Shown here piece by piece: positions 38,377 through 46,449 of a DNA stretch of 64,000 nt (the stretch's first letter is position 1; the number at the start of each line of letters is the position of its first letter). Origin of the DNA: Stieleria maiorica (lineage in GTDB: Bacteria; Planctomycetota; Planctomycetia; Pirellulales; Pirellulaceae); the NCBI RefSeq assembly GCF_008035925.1, contig NZ_CP036264.1, forward strand, positions 7,349,641 to 7,413,640, in the 5' to 3' direction. The notes under the pieces were generated by a model, which saw only the letters and a program-made list of their open reading frames with translations, did not search any database and was not told the origin of the DNA. The translations under genes were made by a program, and so were the position numbers.

Positions 38377-39170
38377 CGGCCGGTTGCTGCACTGCCGTGC
38401 GGCGATCCGTTGAAAGTCAGCCCGCTGTGCGGGGTCTCCGTTGATGCAAATCAGGTAAGAAGATTTTTGGGGTAAGAAGATTATGGAATCCCGATCCCTT
38501 CGATGGAGCTAGTTTCCTACCTCTCCCCGCTGCCCTGTCTCGTCGGTGGGAGTCAGGAGAGATGCGGGGCAGAATGATGCGGGGCAGAATGATGCGGGGC
38601 AGAATGATGCGGGGCAGAATGATGCGGGGCAGAATGATGCGGGGCAGAATGATGCGGGGCAGAATGATGCGGGGCAGAATGATGCGGGGCAGAATGATGC
38701 GGGGCAGAATGATGCGGGGCAGAATGATGCGGGGCAGAATGATGCGGTCCGCGCAGGCTCTCGCGCAAGGGCTGATCATGCCAAGGAGGAAGAGAACCGA
38801 CGCCTTCAACGCCTCCGGCTGAAAGACGGGGGAGGAGTGGTGCGGCAATATTTTTCCCCGGGCGGAGCCTGGGCTGCGAAAAATCGTTCGATTCGTTCGC
38901 GTTTTCGTTCGTAGGGTTTTTGCGTTTTCGATCCCGCTGAACCCTGTTGGGGTCAGCCGTTTGGTGCCAGCCTACGGGCCTCCATCGACGTTGTAAGGCC
39001 CGAACGCTTGCGCGAATCGGCTGATGTCAACCGTGTTTCGTCGCCCGATGGCTGCTGTGAGTCGACCATCCATCGCGGAATGATCTCGCTTGAATTCTGA
39101 ATCGCCGCAGAATCCAAATTTCACGCAGCCCAGGCGAAAACCTGGGCACGACGGACCGATCGGCTGTCGG
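38377..39170. other. Repeat-rich intergenic region after leuS
   Basis: About 790 bases without a convincing gene. It contains a doubled aagaagatt repeat (38452-38485; related sequence at 54206-54240), the 12-unit minisatellite, a 31-bp sequence at 38885-38915 that recurs inverted at 46231-46261, and a ttgtaaggcccga sequence near 38990 that recurs near 46116. The open frames spanning the minisatellite exist because its 15-bp unit lacks stop codons. Confidence 0.7.
38562..38741 (+). repeat. Minisatellite: twelve perfect 15-bp units
   Basis: Twelve identical units atgcggggcagaatg from 38562 to 38741, then a partial unit (atgcgg). The unit has no stop in several frames on both strands and would give NDAGQ or MMRGR (plus) or IILPR (minus) repeats. 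No ribosome-binding site or conserved flanking protein argues for translation. The units are perfectly identical, which points to recent expansion. Confidence 0.97.
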
Positions 39171-39944
39171 CTAGGCGACCAGACGCAGGTTTTCGGCTTC
39201 TTGTGTTTTGGCCGCGCAGATGCCTTCGATGAATTCTTCGAAGATGCGGACGTCCAGTGCCGAGGCGGCGGCGCATTCGGGGTGGAACTGGGTGCCGATC
39301 GCGAACCAGTCCATCATTTCGCTTTCGATCGCTTCGATCACACCGTCGGGGCAACGGGCGGTCACGCGGAAACCCGGTGCGACTTCGTCGATCGCCATGT
39401 GGTGGCGGCTGCTGACGCGGATCTCGCCGTCACCGAACACGCGGCCGACCAGTGAATCGCTTTCGACTTCCAGCGTGTGGCGGTGGTTGGGGTCGTGGGG
39501 GTCCTGGTGCGGAACCGCCATCGGCAGGTCTTCTTTGATGTGCAGGAACAGATTTCCGCCCTGCTGGATGTTCAGCAATTGCATGCCCGCTCCGATCGCC
39601 AGCAGCGGGATGCGACGCTCGGCGATTTCGGCGACCAGCAAGCGGTCGCTGGTTTCGCGAACCGGGTCCATCGGGCGAACGCTCGAATGCAGCATGAAGC
39701 CGTCGTTGCGCGGGTCCAGGTCGGCGCCGCCGATCATCATGAAGCCTTCGACATGATCCAAAACACGGGCGATCGAATCCGCATCGTCCATCGGCGGCAC
39801 GACCACCGGGATCCCGCCGGCGGAGAGGATCGATTGGAAGTAACCCGACGCCAAATAAGCGAACCCGGGTTTGCTGCGGTCGGCAGCTTTGAAGTCACAA
39901 TTGATACCAATGATCGGCTTGCTAACCAAAGCTTCGCTTGACAT
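39171..39944 (-). CDS. Class I glutamine amidotransferase-like (peptidase C26) protein lacking the nucleophilic Cys
   Basis: 257 residues from ATG 39944 (MSSEALVSKPIIGINCDFKA); an ATG 15 bases upstream is the alternative. It has the fold markers of gamma-glutamyl-GABA hydrolase PuuD-type proteins: GGIPVVVPPMDD, GFMMIGGADLDP, and the catalytic His/Glu pair in GTQFHPECAA. The nucleophile elbow, normally GICRGMQLLN, reads AIGAGMQLLNI: a Gly codon (39591-39593) occupies the Cys position. The protein is therefore probably not a hydrolase of the usual kind. It may bind a glutamyl compound or regulate; this is inference. There is no sign of decay elsewhere in the frame. Confidence 0.85.
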   Translation of the reverse strand: MSSEALVSKPIIGINCDFKAADRSKPGFAYLASGYFQSILSAGGIPVVVPPMDDADSIARVLDHVEGFMMIGGADLDPRNDGFMLHSSVRPMDPVRETSDRLLVAEIAERRIPLLAIGAGMQLLNIQQGGNLFLHIKEDLPMAVPHQDPHDPNHRHTLEVESDSLVGRVFGDGEIRVSSRHHMAIDEVAPGFRVTARCPDGVIEAIESEMMDWFAIGTQFHPECAAASALDVRIFEEFIEGICAAKTQEAENLRLVA

Positions 39945-40249
39945 CCGACGTTTCCTCATAAAAGTCGCAAAATGCAAGAATGGATACGCAGCAGCATGCT
40001 GCGTGTTTGAAAATGCGCGGTCACCTCGAATGACGGCCCAGAACCAAAATGCAGTCTCGCTGGCGGTGCAGCGGGCAATGCGATTGGTGCAGCGGGGCAG
40101 AATGAGAAGCGATAGAACGCAGCAGCAAGCCGGTCGCGAACGGACCGAAGTTGCCATACCGAACGGGCGAGTCGGGTCCAGACTGTTGGACTCGATGAAA
40201 AGAAGTGCAACAAGAATCCATCTTGGAATCCCATTTTGATCATCCTTGA

Positions 40250-40423
40250 ATCAGGACCGCCCCGACTGTTCGGCTCTGTGTTAAGAGACCGACGAGTGTT
40301 TCGCTGGTCTCTCCGAGCGATCGGAAAAGTAGCGGGTGTTTTCACCTGATCCAAACATTCCCCACATCTTGTGCAAATCGACATCTGCTAGCACGACAGG
40401 CAGTGCTAGCAAAGCGTTTTTTT
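40250..40423 (+). ncRNA. Possible structured RNA ending in an intrinsic terminator
   Basis: No plus-strand gene precedes the terminator at 40386-40423. Upstream of it are two further hairpins: agagacc (about 40284-40290) pairs with ggtctct about 15 bases later, and cgggtg-tttt-cacctg (about 40336-40351). This series of stems followed by a T run looks like a small RNA or a leader. No known RNA family was recognised and no promoter was fixed; the 5' end is a guess. Confidence 0.3.
40386..40423 (+). terminator. Intrinsic terminator without an upstream gene
   Basis: Perfect 9-bp stem (tgctagcac at 40386-40394, inverse at 40403-40411), an 8-base loop, then aagcg and seven T (40417-40423). Confidence 0.75.
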
Positions 40424-40573
40424 GCTGTCAAAACCGGGTGAGAGGGGGCTTTTGGCGGTGCGGCGCGGCGTGATTCGGCAATCGTTGGTGTTTAGCCTTG
40501 AGGCGATTCCGGGTCGCTGCGACGCAGTGACAGTGGGCTAAAGACAGTGGGCTAAAGCCTGCTTGGTTTTCGG

Positions 40574-40645
40574 GTAGTGGACGAGGCGAGGAGTCCAATC
40601 GGATTGCGAACCGTGTGGACTCCTCGCGTCGTCCACTACCGATGC
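40574..40645. repeat. Dispersed palindromic repeat (gtagtggacgaggcga type), copy 2
   Basis: Arms 40574-40596 and 40617-40639 are 23 bp with one mismatch. The flanks (gcttggtttt before, ccgatg after) match copy 1 at 16530-16600. Confidence 0.9.
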
Positions 40646-40839
40646 CCCCAATCTTAGGGCGAGACGCCGTACTAGCGAAAAATGGCGGATCCGTCGACAA
40701 TCAGGCGTTTAGAGTCGCCATTCCCCGGCGAATCCGGCCGTCAAACCGCCGAAAGTCGGGGCGGCCTCCGCTACGGCTGCGACGTCGGTCATGATGTCGC
40801 TCTCGGATCAAATCCCTTCATCCAGACAGGAACACCCGC

Positions 40840-41952
40840 GTGAAATTCGAAAACGTTCGGCTGGCGGCGATCGGAGCGTTGGTCCCCGACGAGGTCTGGT
40901 CGAGCGATGAAATCGAGCATCGGTTGGAGCCGCTTTATCAGCGGTTGAAACTGCCCGAGGGCCGTTTGGAGCTGATGTCGGGGATCTCCCAGCGCCGTGT
41001 CTGGCCGGTGGGGACTGTCCCCAGCGGTCCGAGTATCGAAGCGGGCAAGCAGGCACTGGCCGCCGCGGGATTACCGGCGGATTCGATCGGCTGTTTGATA
41101 CATGCCAGCGTGTGTCGCGATTTTCTGGAACCGGCGACGGCATCCCGCGTGCACCACGGCATCGGCCTGTCGTCAAATTGCTGGGTTTACGATGTGTCCA
41201 ACGCCTGTCTGGGGCTGATCAACGGTGCGATTCAGATCGCGATGATGATCCAAAGCGGTGCGATCGACGCGGGGATTGTCGTCGGCACCGAGAACAGCCG
41301 GATGTTGCTGGAGTCGACGATCCAGGCCCTTAACGGCGACACGACGCTACGTCGCAAGGACATCAAGGGCGCGTTCGCGTCGTTGACGATCGGGTCGGGC
41401 AGCTGTGCGTGGTTGCTGGCCCATGAGCGGTTGGCGCCCGAGGCGACTTGCATCGACGTAGGGATCGCCGAAGCCCGCACTCGGTTCCACGACTTGTGCG
41501 TCAGCGACAGCGATTCGGCGGGGGCGTCGATGCAGCCGTTGATGGAAACGGATTCGGAACAGCTGATGGCCGAGGGGATCGCGACGGGGGTCGCGGCGTT
41601 TGAGAAGTTGCTGGCCGAAAGCGGCTGGACTCGCGACGCGATCGACCGAACGGTTTGTCACCAGGTCGGCACGCGTCATCGCGTGGCGATGTTGCAGTCG
41701 ATGGGGTTGTCGACCGAGCGGGACAGCGTTTCGTTCCCGCAGTTGGGCAACACGGGGTCGGTGGCATTGCCCTTGACGGTCGCTTCGGCGGCCGACCAGG
41801 GTGATCTGTCCGGGGGGGATCGCGTGGCGATGTTGGGGATCGGTTCGGGGATCAACAGCGTGATGCTTGCAGCCCGCTGGGGACAGACCCCGGTGGCGGG
41901 GAACATCAAAGCGATTCAAAATGCCCCGTTGGCCTTGAAAATCCCGAGCTGA
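40840..41952 (+). CDS. OleA-like / FabH-family 3-oxoacyl synthase
   Basis: 370 residues of thiolase fold. The catalytic Cys (residue 123) lies in DVSNACLGLINGAIQIA; the His is in TVCHQVGTRH and the Asn in LGNTGSVALP, a complete Cys-His-Asn triad. Several stretches resemble OleA, which condenses two acyl-CoAs head to head, more than FabH: WSSDEIEHRLEPLYQRLKL, the GISQRRVW motif, and ASVCRDFLEPATAS, whose Glu (41128-41130) matches the OleA base that projects into the partner's active site. OleB, OleC and OleD are not in the window. The call as OleA-like is by remembered motifs; annotation as 3-oxoacyl-ACP synthase III would be the cautious name. Confidence 0.85.
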   Translation: MKFENVRLAAIGALVPDEVWSSDEIEHRLEPLYQRLKLPEGRLELMSGISQRRVWPVGTVPSGPSIEAGKQALAAAGLPADSIGCLIHASVCRDFLEPATASRVHHGIGLSSNCWVYDVSNACLGLINGAIQIAMMIQSGAIDAGIVVGTENSRMLLESTIQALNGDTTLRRKDIKGAFASLTIGSGSCAWLLAHERLAPEATCIDVGIAEARTRFHDLCVSDSDSAGASMQPLMETDSEQLMAEGIATGVAAFEKLLAESGWTRDAIDRTVCHQVGTRHRVAMLQSMGLSTERDSVSFPQLGNTGSVALPLTVASAADQGDLSGGDRVAMLGIGSGINSVMLAARWGQTPVAGNIKAIQNAPLALKIPS

Positions 41953-42146
41953 GCGGCGACACTCTGCCGCTTTCCCAAAACCGACGCGCGACCGCCCTCG
42001 GAGAATCGTCTCTCGGAGTGAATTTCGCGGATCGCGCCGGCAGCGAATCGACGGGCAACGATGCCCGATCCGGTCGCCGCCCGACCCCTTTTGATCTGTA
42101 GCGGTCCACAAGACCGGTTGCAGGCAACCCAGGAGAATCACCGCCC

Positions 42147-42755
42147 ATGGCTCGTTACACCGGCCCCAAAGCACGCGTCAACCGTCGACTCGGCACCCTG
42201 ATTTACGAAACCGCGGGTGCCGCCCGTGCGCTCGACCGCCGCAACACGCCTCCGGGGATGCACGTCCGCGGCCGCCGCCCCAGCAACTACGGTGCGGCGT
42301 TGCAAGAGAAGCAAAAGATCAAGCACTACTATGGGTTGGGCGAACGCCAGCTGCGGCGCTACTTTGACGCCGTGGGTCGAAAATCGGGCAACACCGGTGA
42401 ATTGTTGCTGTTGATGTGCGAGCGACGGTTGGACAACGTGGTCCGTCGCGTCGGGTTCACCAAGACGCGTCCCCAGGCTCGCCAAGGCGTCGCGCACGGA
42501 CACTTCCTGGTCAACGGCGTGAAGGTCGACAAGCCCAGCTACATCCTGCGTCCGGGCGACATCGTCGAAGTCCGCGGCCGCGAAAATCTGAAGAACCTGT
42601 ATCGGGGTGTGATCGCCAACGCGGCCCCCGATGCACTGGACTGGGTTGCGTTTGACAGCGAGAACCTGAAGGCGACGATGCTGGGCTTGCCCGGGGCCAG
42701 CGACATCAGTTTGCCGGTCGACGCTAACGCCGTCGTCGAATTCCTGTCTCGCTAA
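42147..42755 (+). CDS. rpsD: 30S ribosomal protein S4
   Basis: 202 residues. The start MARYTGPKARVNRRLGTLIY, the RRPSNYGAALQEKQKIKHYYGLGERQ stretch and an S4 RNA-binding domain (RRLDNVVRRVGFTKTRPQARQGVAHGHFLVNG) are clear. No N-terminal Cys zinc motif is present, so it is the C-minus form. S4 starts assembly of the small subunit and, in other bacteria, represses its own operon. Here it stands alone, away from the rpsM-rpsK-rpoA-rplQ cluster, as reported for some planctomycetes. A ggagaa ribosome-binding site lies just upstream of the ATG. Confidence 0.97.
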   Translation: MARYTGPKARVNRRLGTLIYETAGAARALDRRNTPPGMHVRGRRPSNYGAALQEKQKIKHYYGLGERQLRRYFDAVGRKSGNTGELLLLMCERRLDNVVRRVGFTKTRPQARQGVAHGHFLVNGVKVDKPSYILRPGDIVEVRGRENLKNLYRGVIANAAPDALDWVAFDSENLKATMLGLPGASDISLPVDANAVVEFLSR

Positions 42756-42902
42756 GCCAAGTGGTGGGGCGTCCAGCCTGCCATCACAGCGATTCACGCC
42801 CCGAAAGCATACGCCCAGGGGCGGATTCACAGTACAATTCGACTCCCGTCGCGGACGACTCGTGCTCTGCCAGCATTGAATTCTCGGGTTGCGTTTCTCG
42901 AG

Positions 42903-42978
42903 CGGAAAAGGGGTCAGGTACCAAAAACCAAATGGCCCGAAGGGTGCTTCGCATTTTTGGTACCTGACCCCTTTTCCG
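42903..42978. repeat. Perfect 25-bp palindrome (ggggtcaggtacc type)
   Basis: Arms 42903-42927 (cggaaaaggggtcaggtacc then aaaaa) and 42954-42978 are exact inverses around a 26-base loop. The ggggtcaggtacc core is common in REP-like elements of several phyla. It fills most of the 330-base gap between rpsD and lpdA copy 2 and could also act as rpsD terminator. The rest of the gap holds nothing recognised. Confidence 0.92.
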
Positions 42979-43087
42979 CGGCGCCCTGAGTTTAAAAGTT
43001 GACTCAGCACTCGGCGTCCGTTCTTTTTTGGGGCTGACGGTCGTTACAAAAACACAAATCCTTTCTCGCCAATCGAAATAGAAAAAA

Positions 43088-44530
43088 ATGCATTGTCCCG
43101 TAGTTGTCTTGGGCGGTGGTCCCGGTGGTTATGCGGCCGCGTTCTTGGCCGCCGACGAGGGGTTGGACGTCACCATCGTCGAAGCGGAACCACGACTCGG
43201 CGGCACGTGTCTGTTGCGTGGCTGTATCCCCAGCAAAGCTTTGCTGCATGTGGCAAAAGTGATCCATGAAGTGGACGACCTGCGTGCCAATTGGGGAGTC
43301 GAGTACCCGGGCAATCCGTCGATCGATATCGACAAGGTGCGTGCCCGCAAGGACCAGGTGATCTCCAATTTGACCGGCGGGTTGGGGAATCTGGCCAAGC
43401 GTCGCAATGTGACCGTGATTCAGGCCCGCGGCACGTTTGTCAATTCCACCACGTTGCAGTTGGAAGGCGATCACGATTCGATCCCCGTCGGCGGCCAGCT
43501 GACGTTCGACCATTGCATCCTGGCCACCGGCAGCGTTCCGGCGATGCCGCCGGCATTCAACATCGGCAGCGACCGCGTGATGGACAGCACCGGCGCGTTG
43601 GCCTTGGCGGACATCCCCGAGACGATGCTGGTCGTCGGCGGCGGCTACATCGGTTTGGAAATGGGCAGCGTTTACGCTCACCTGGGTTCCAAGGTCACCG
43701 TGGTCGAATTGGCCGAAGGGCTGTTGCCCGGTGCGGACCGGGACTTGGTCAAGCCGCTGGCCAAACGCATCGACAAACTTTGCGAGGGCCGCGTGCTGAC
43801 CAACACCAAGGTCGGATCGATGACCGAGGTCGGCGACAAGATCCAAGTGACGTTTGAAGGGCCGGCGCATTTCGGGCATGAACAATTTGACCGCGTGCTG
43901 GTCAGTATCGGCAGACGTCCGGTGACCCGCGGTCTGGGCTTGGAAAATACCTCCGTCGTCGTCACCGAGCGTGGGTTCGTCCAGGTCGATGATCGGCAAC
44001 GCACGGCCGACCCGCACATCCTGGCCATCGGTGACGTCGCCGGTGACCCGATGCTGGCACACAAAGCGACGCACGAAGGCCGTGTGGCCGCGGAAGTCAT
44101 CGCCGGCAAGCCCGCCGCGTTCGACAAGAAAGCGATCCCGGCGGTGGTCTTCACCGATCCCGAGATCGCTTGGGCCGGCATCACCGAAACGGAAGCCAAA
44201 CGTGACGGCGTGAACGTCTCGGTCGAAGTCTATCCCTGGGCGGCCAGCGGTCGCGCCCAGGCGCTGGGGATCACCGAAGGGTTGACCAAGTGGCTGGTCG
44301 ATCCCGATTCGGGACGTGTGATCGGCTGCGGCATCGTCGGATCCGGTGCCGGTGAATTGATCGCCGAAGCGGTTTTGGCGATCGAAATGGGATGTGAAGT
44401 CCACGACGTGACCGAGAGCGTTCACCCGCACCCGACGCTCAGCGAAACGTTGATGAACGCCGGTGAAGTGCACTTCGGCACGGCCACCGAGATTTTCAAA
44501 CCCAAACGAAAGCCCGCGTCGGTGGGTTAA
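43088..44530 (+). CDS. lpdA: Dihydrolipoyl dehydrogenase (E3), copy 2
   Basis: 480 residues. FAD motif VVLGGGPGGYAAAFLAADEG; redox disulfide GGTCLLRGCIPSKALLHVA; NAD motif LVVGGGYIGLEMGSVYAHLG; FAD contact AIGDVAGDPMLAHKATHEG; C-terminal SVHPHPTLSETLMNAGE with the active-site His-Glu pair. It differs widely from copy 1 at 12191 (for example LLRG against VRVG between the active Cys residues), so the two are old paralogues that may serve different 2-oxoacid complexes. The miaB gene follows after 3 bases, so the two are probably cotranscribed; no dehydrogenase E1 or E2 gene is nearby. Confidence 0.95.
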   Translation: MHCPVVVLGGGPGGYAAAFLAADEGLDVTIVEAEPRLGGTCLLRGCIPSKALLHVAKVIHEVDDLRANWGVEYPGNPSIDIDKVRARKDQVISNLTGGLGNLAKRRNVTVIQARGTFVNSTTLQLEGDHDSIPVGGQLTFDHCILATGSVPAMPPAFNIGSDRVMDSTGALALADIPETMLVVGGGYIGLEMGSVYAHLGSKVTVVELAEGLLPGADRDLVKPLAKRIDKLCEGRVLTNTKVGSMTEVGDKIQVTFEGPAHFGHEQFDRVLVSIGRRPVTRGLGLENTSVVVTERGFVQVDDRQRTADPHILAIGDVAGDPMLAHKATHEGRVAAEVIAGKPAAFDKKAIPAVVFTDPEIAWAGITETEAKRDGVNVSVEVYPWAASGRAQALGITEGLTKWLVDPDSGRVIGCGIVGSGAGELIAEAVLAIEMGCEVHDVTESVHPHPTLSETLMNAGEVHFGTATEIFKPKRKPASVG

Positions 44531-44533
44531 TCC

Positions 44534-45943
44534 ATGACACAACGCGTCTACATCAAAACCGTCGGCTGCCAGATGAACGTGCTGGACAGCGAAATGGTCA
44601 TCGCCGACCTGAAGCGTCACGGCTACACCGTGGTCGACAGCCATGAAGATGCGGACTGCGTGCTCTACAACACGTGCAGCGTCCGCGAACACGCCGAGGA
44701 AAAGGTTTACAGCGCGCTGGGAAAGATCCGTGAGTCCAAAAAGAACCAGCCGGACAAACTGATCGGCGTGATGGGCTGCATGGCCCAAAAGGACCAAGAG
44801 ATCATTTTCAAGCGTGCGCCCTACGTCGATCTGGTCGTCGGCCCCGGGCAGCTGCACACGATTCCCGACCTGCTCGAGAAAATCCGCAGCGGCGAAGGTC
44901 GGCAGATGGCGATTTCGCTGGGCCGCAAAGACGACAAGCAAGCCGTCGTCGCGCGGAGCCACGAAACGTTCGACCCGCTGCGCGACCCCACGATGCGGCC
45001 GACCCCGTTCCAGGCGTATCTGCGGATCCAAATCGGTTGCGACAAGTTCTGCACGTATTGTGTCGTCCCCAACACCCGCGGCCCCGAGCAAGGTCGTCGG
45101 CCGGAGCAAATCGTTTCCGAAGCCCGCGTGTTGGCCGAGCAAGGCTGCCGCGAGATCACGTTGCTCGGGCAAACCGTCAACAGTTACAAGTACACCGCCG
45201 ACGGCAAGACGACCGACATGACGTCGTTGTTGGAAATGCTGCACGAGGTCGACGGGATCGATCGAATCAAGTTCGTCACCAATTACCCCAAAGACATGAC
45301 CGAGCGGTTGCTGGTCGCCGTTCGCGATCTGCCCAAGGTCTCGCCGTACCTGCACGTTCCGGCCCAAAGCGGCAGCGATGAAGTGCTCAGGCGAATGAAA
45401 CGCGGCTACACGATCGCCGACTACATGGAGATGTTCGAGCGGATCGAACGGATCTTGCCCGAGGCGGCCGTCAGCAGCGACTTCATCGTCGGGTTCTGCG
45501 GTGAGACCGATGAGGACTTTGAAAAATCGGTCGCTCTGGTCGAACGCTGCCGGTTTAAGAACAGCTTTATTTTCCAGTACAGCGTGCGGCCCGGCACCAA
45601 GGCGGCCGAGCGTTTGGAAGACGACGTGCCGCGGGAGGTCAAAGCCGAACGCAATCATCGGTTGCTGGAGGTCCAAAACCGGATCGCCAAAGAAGAAAAC
45701 GCCAAGATGATCGGCCGCGACGTCGAGGTCTTGGTGGAAGGTCCGAGCAAGAAGGCGGCCGACGCCGACGCGGACAGCCCCGTGGTCCAGATGACCGGCC
45801 GCACGCCTTGCGACCGCATCGTGGTGTTCGACGGGAACCGTCGCCAGGCCGGACAACTGCTGGACATCCACGTCGATGACGTCAGCAGCCACACGCTGAT
45901 CGGCCGCGTCAAAACCGTCGACGTCGTCTCGATCGGACTGTAG
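44534..45943 (+). CDS. miaB: tRNA-2-methylthio-N6-dimethylallyladenosine synthase
   Basis: 469 residues. The N-terminal UPF0004 domain has Cys ligands in VGCQMNVLDSE, YNTCSVRE and MGCMAQ. The radical SAM centre is GCDKFCTYCVVPNTRGPEQG (CxxxCxxC). A TRAM domain ends the protein (about residues 390-465), interrupted by a short Ala/Asp-rich stretch (KKAADADADSP). MiaB adds a methylthio group to i6A37 of tRNAs that read UNN codons, using two iron-sulfur clusters. Motifs such as GQTVNSYKYT and KRGYTIADYMEMFERI fit MiaB rather than RimO or MtaB. Confidence 0.96.
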   Translation: MTQRVYIKTVGCQMNVLDSEMVIADLKRHGYTVVDSHEDADCVLYNTCSVREHAEEKVYSALGKIRESKKNQPDKLIGVMGCMAQKDQEIIFKRAPYVDLVVGPGQLHTIPDLLEKIRSGEGRQMAISLGRKDDKQAVVARSHETFDPLRDPTMRPTPFQAYLRIQIGCDKFCTYCVVPNTRGPEQGRRPEQIVSEARVLAEQGCREITLLGQTVNSYKYTADGKTTDMTSLLEMLHEVDGIDRIKFVTNYPKDMTERLLVAVRDLPKVSPYLHVPAQSGSDEVLRRMKRGYTIADYMEMFERIERILPEAAVSSDFIVGFCGETDEDFEKSVALVERCRFKNSFIFQYSVRPGTKAAERLEDDVPREVKAERNHRLLEVQNRIAKEENAKMIGRDVEVLVEGPSKKAADADADSPVVQMTGRTPCDRIVVFDGNRRQAGQLLDIHVDDVSSHTLIGRVKTVDVVSIGL

Positions 45944-46449
45944 CGGCGGCGTTTTGGTTCCCACGCCTCGATTGACATCCGCCGATTCACGTAAGCGTTC
46001 GGGCCCTAGCGCCCGTGGAGGCCTGAAGTCTGGCGGCCTGTAGTCTGGCGGCCAACGCCACCTACTCCGTGAGCCGACGGCGCTAGCCGCGGGCCTTGGA
46101 TTGCCCTTCGAGTCTTGTAAGGCCCGAGGCTAGCGCCTACGGCTCAGATTATGATCGAAATTAGCTGGCATAGGTCTGGCGGCAAACGGCTGATCCCGAG
46201 AGCAGCTACCGGAATCGAATACGCCAAAATCCTACGAACGAAAACGCGAACGAATCGAACGTTTTTGCGGAGCCCGTGAACGAGGTAATCACGATTGACA
46301 CGGCCGAGTTGGCTAGGACACAGGCGGTCGTGACGGAAATCCATCTTCTGGCGAAGGTCGCTACATCTTATCCTGCAACGATTTCGCCCCCTGTGCGAAA
46401 CCGTCCGCCTTCGTGACAATTCGGCACTCTTTCCTTCCAAAAACGGCCT
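45944..46449. repeat. Repeat-rich intergenic region between miaB and the M16 pair
   Basis: No gene seen. It contains three closely spaced ctggcggcc motifs (about 46029-46054), ggcccgaggctagcgcctac near 46121, the 31-bp sequence 46231-46261 (inverted copy of 38885-38915), and near 46345-46372 a cttctggcgaaggtcgctac half-repeat related to 58675-58738. Confidence 0.75.

Larger units (their letters stand above)
39945..40839. other. Long intergenic region upstream of the amidotransferase-like gene
   Basis: Nearly 900 bases between the divergent amidotransferase-like and OleA-like genes. It holds a hairpin-rich stretch ending in a strong terminator on the plus strand (40386-40423) and the second copy of the gtagtggacgaggcga palindrome (40574-40645). 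The frame opening at 40384 on the minus strand (CTRCGECLD start) lacks family resemblance further on and overlaps the terminator, so I do not call it. Confidence 0.6.

Noticed and set aside
38417-38914. Open frames encoding IILPR or NDAGQ repeats across the minisatellite
   Set aside because: They exist because the 15-bp unit has no stops; flanking residues look random and no ribosome-binding site supports them.
39956-40384. Minus-strand frame starting MSICTRCGECLD, zinc-ribbon-like
   Set aside because: The CxxC pair is isolated, the rest looks random, and the start overlaps a terminator hairpin.
43004-45964. 986-residue minus-strand open frame opposite lpdA copy 2 and miaB
   Set aside because: Antisense shadow of two well-supported genes in GC-rich DNA; His/Asp/Val-rich composition is typical of such shadows.
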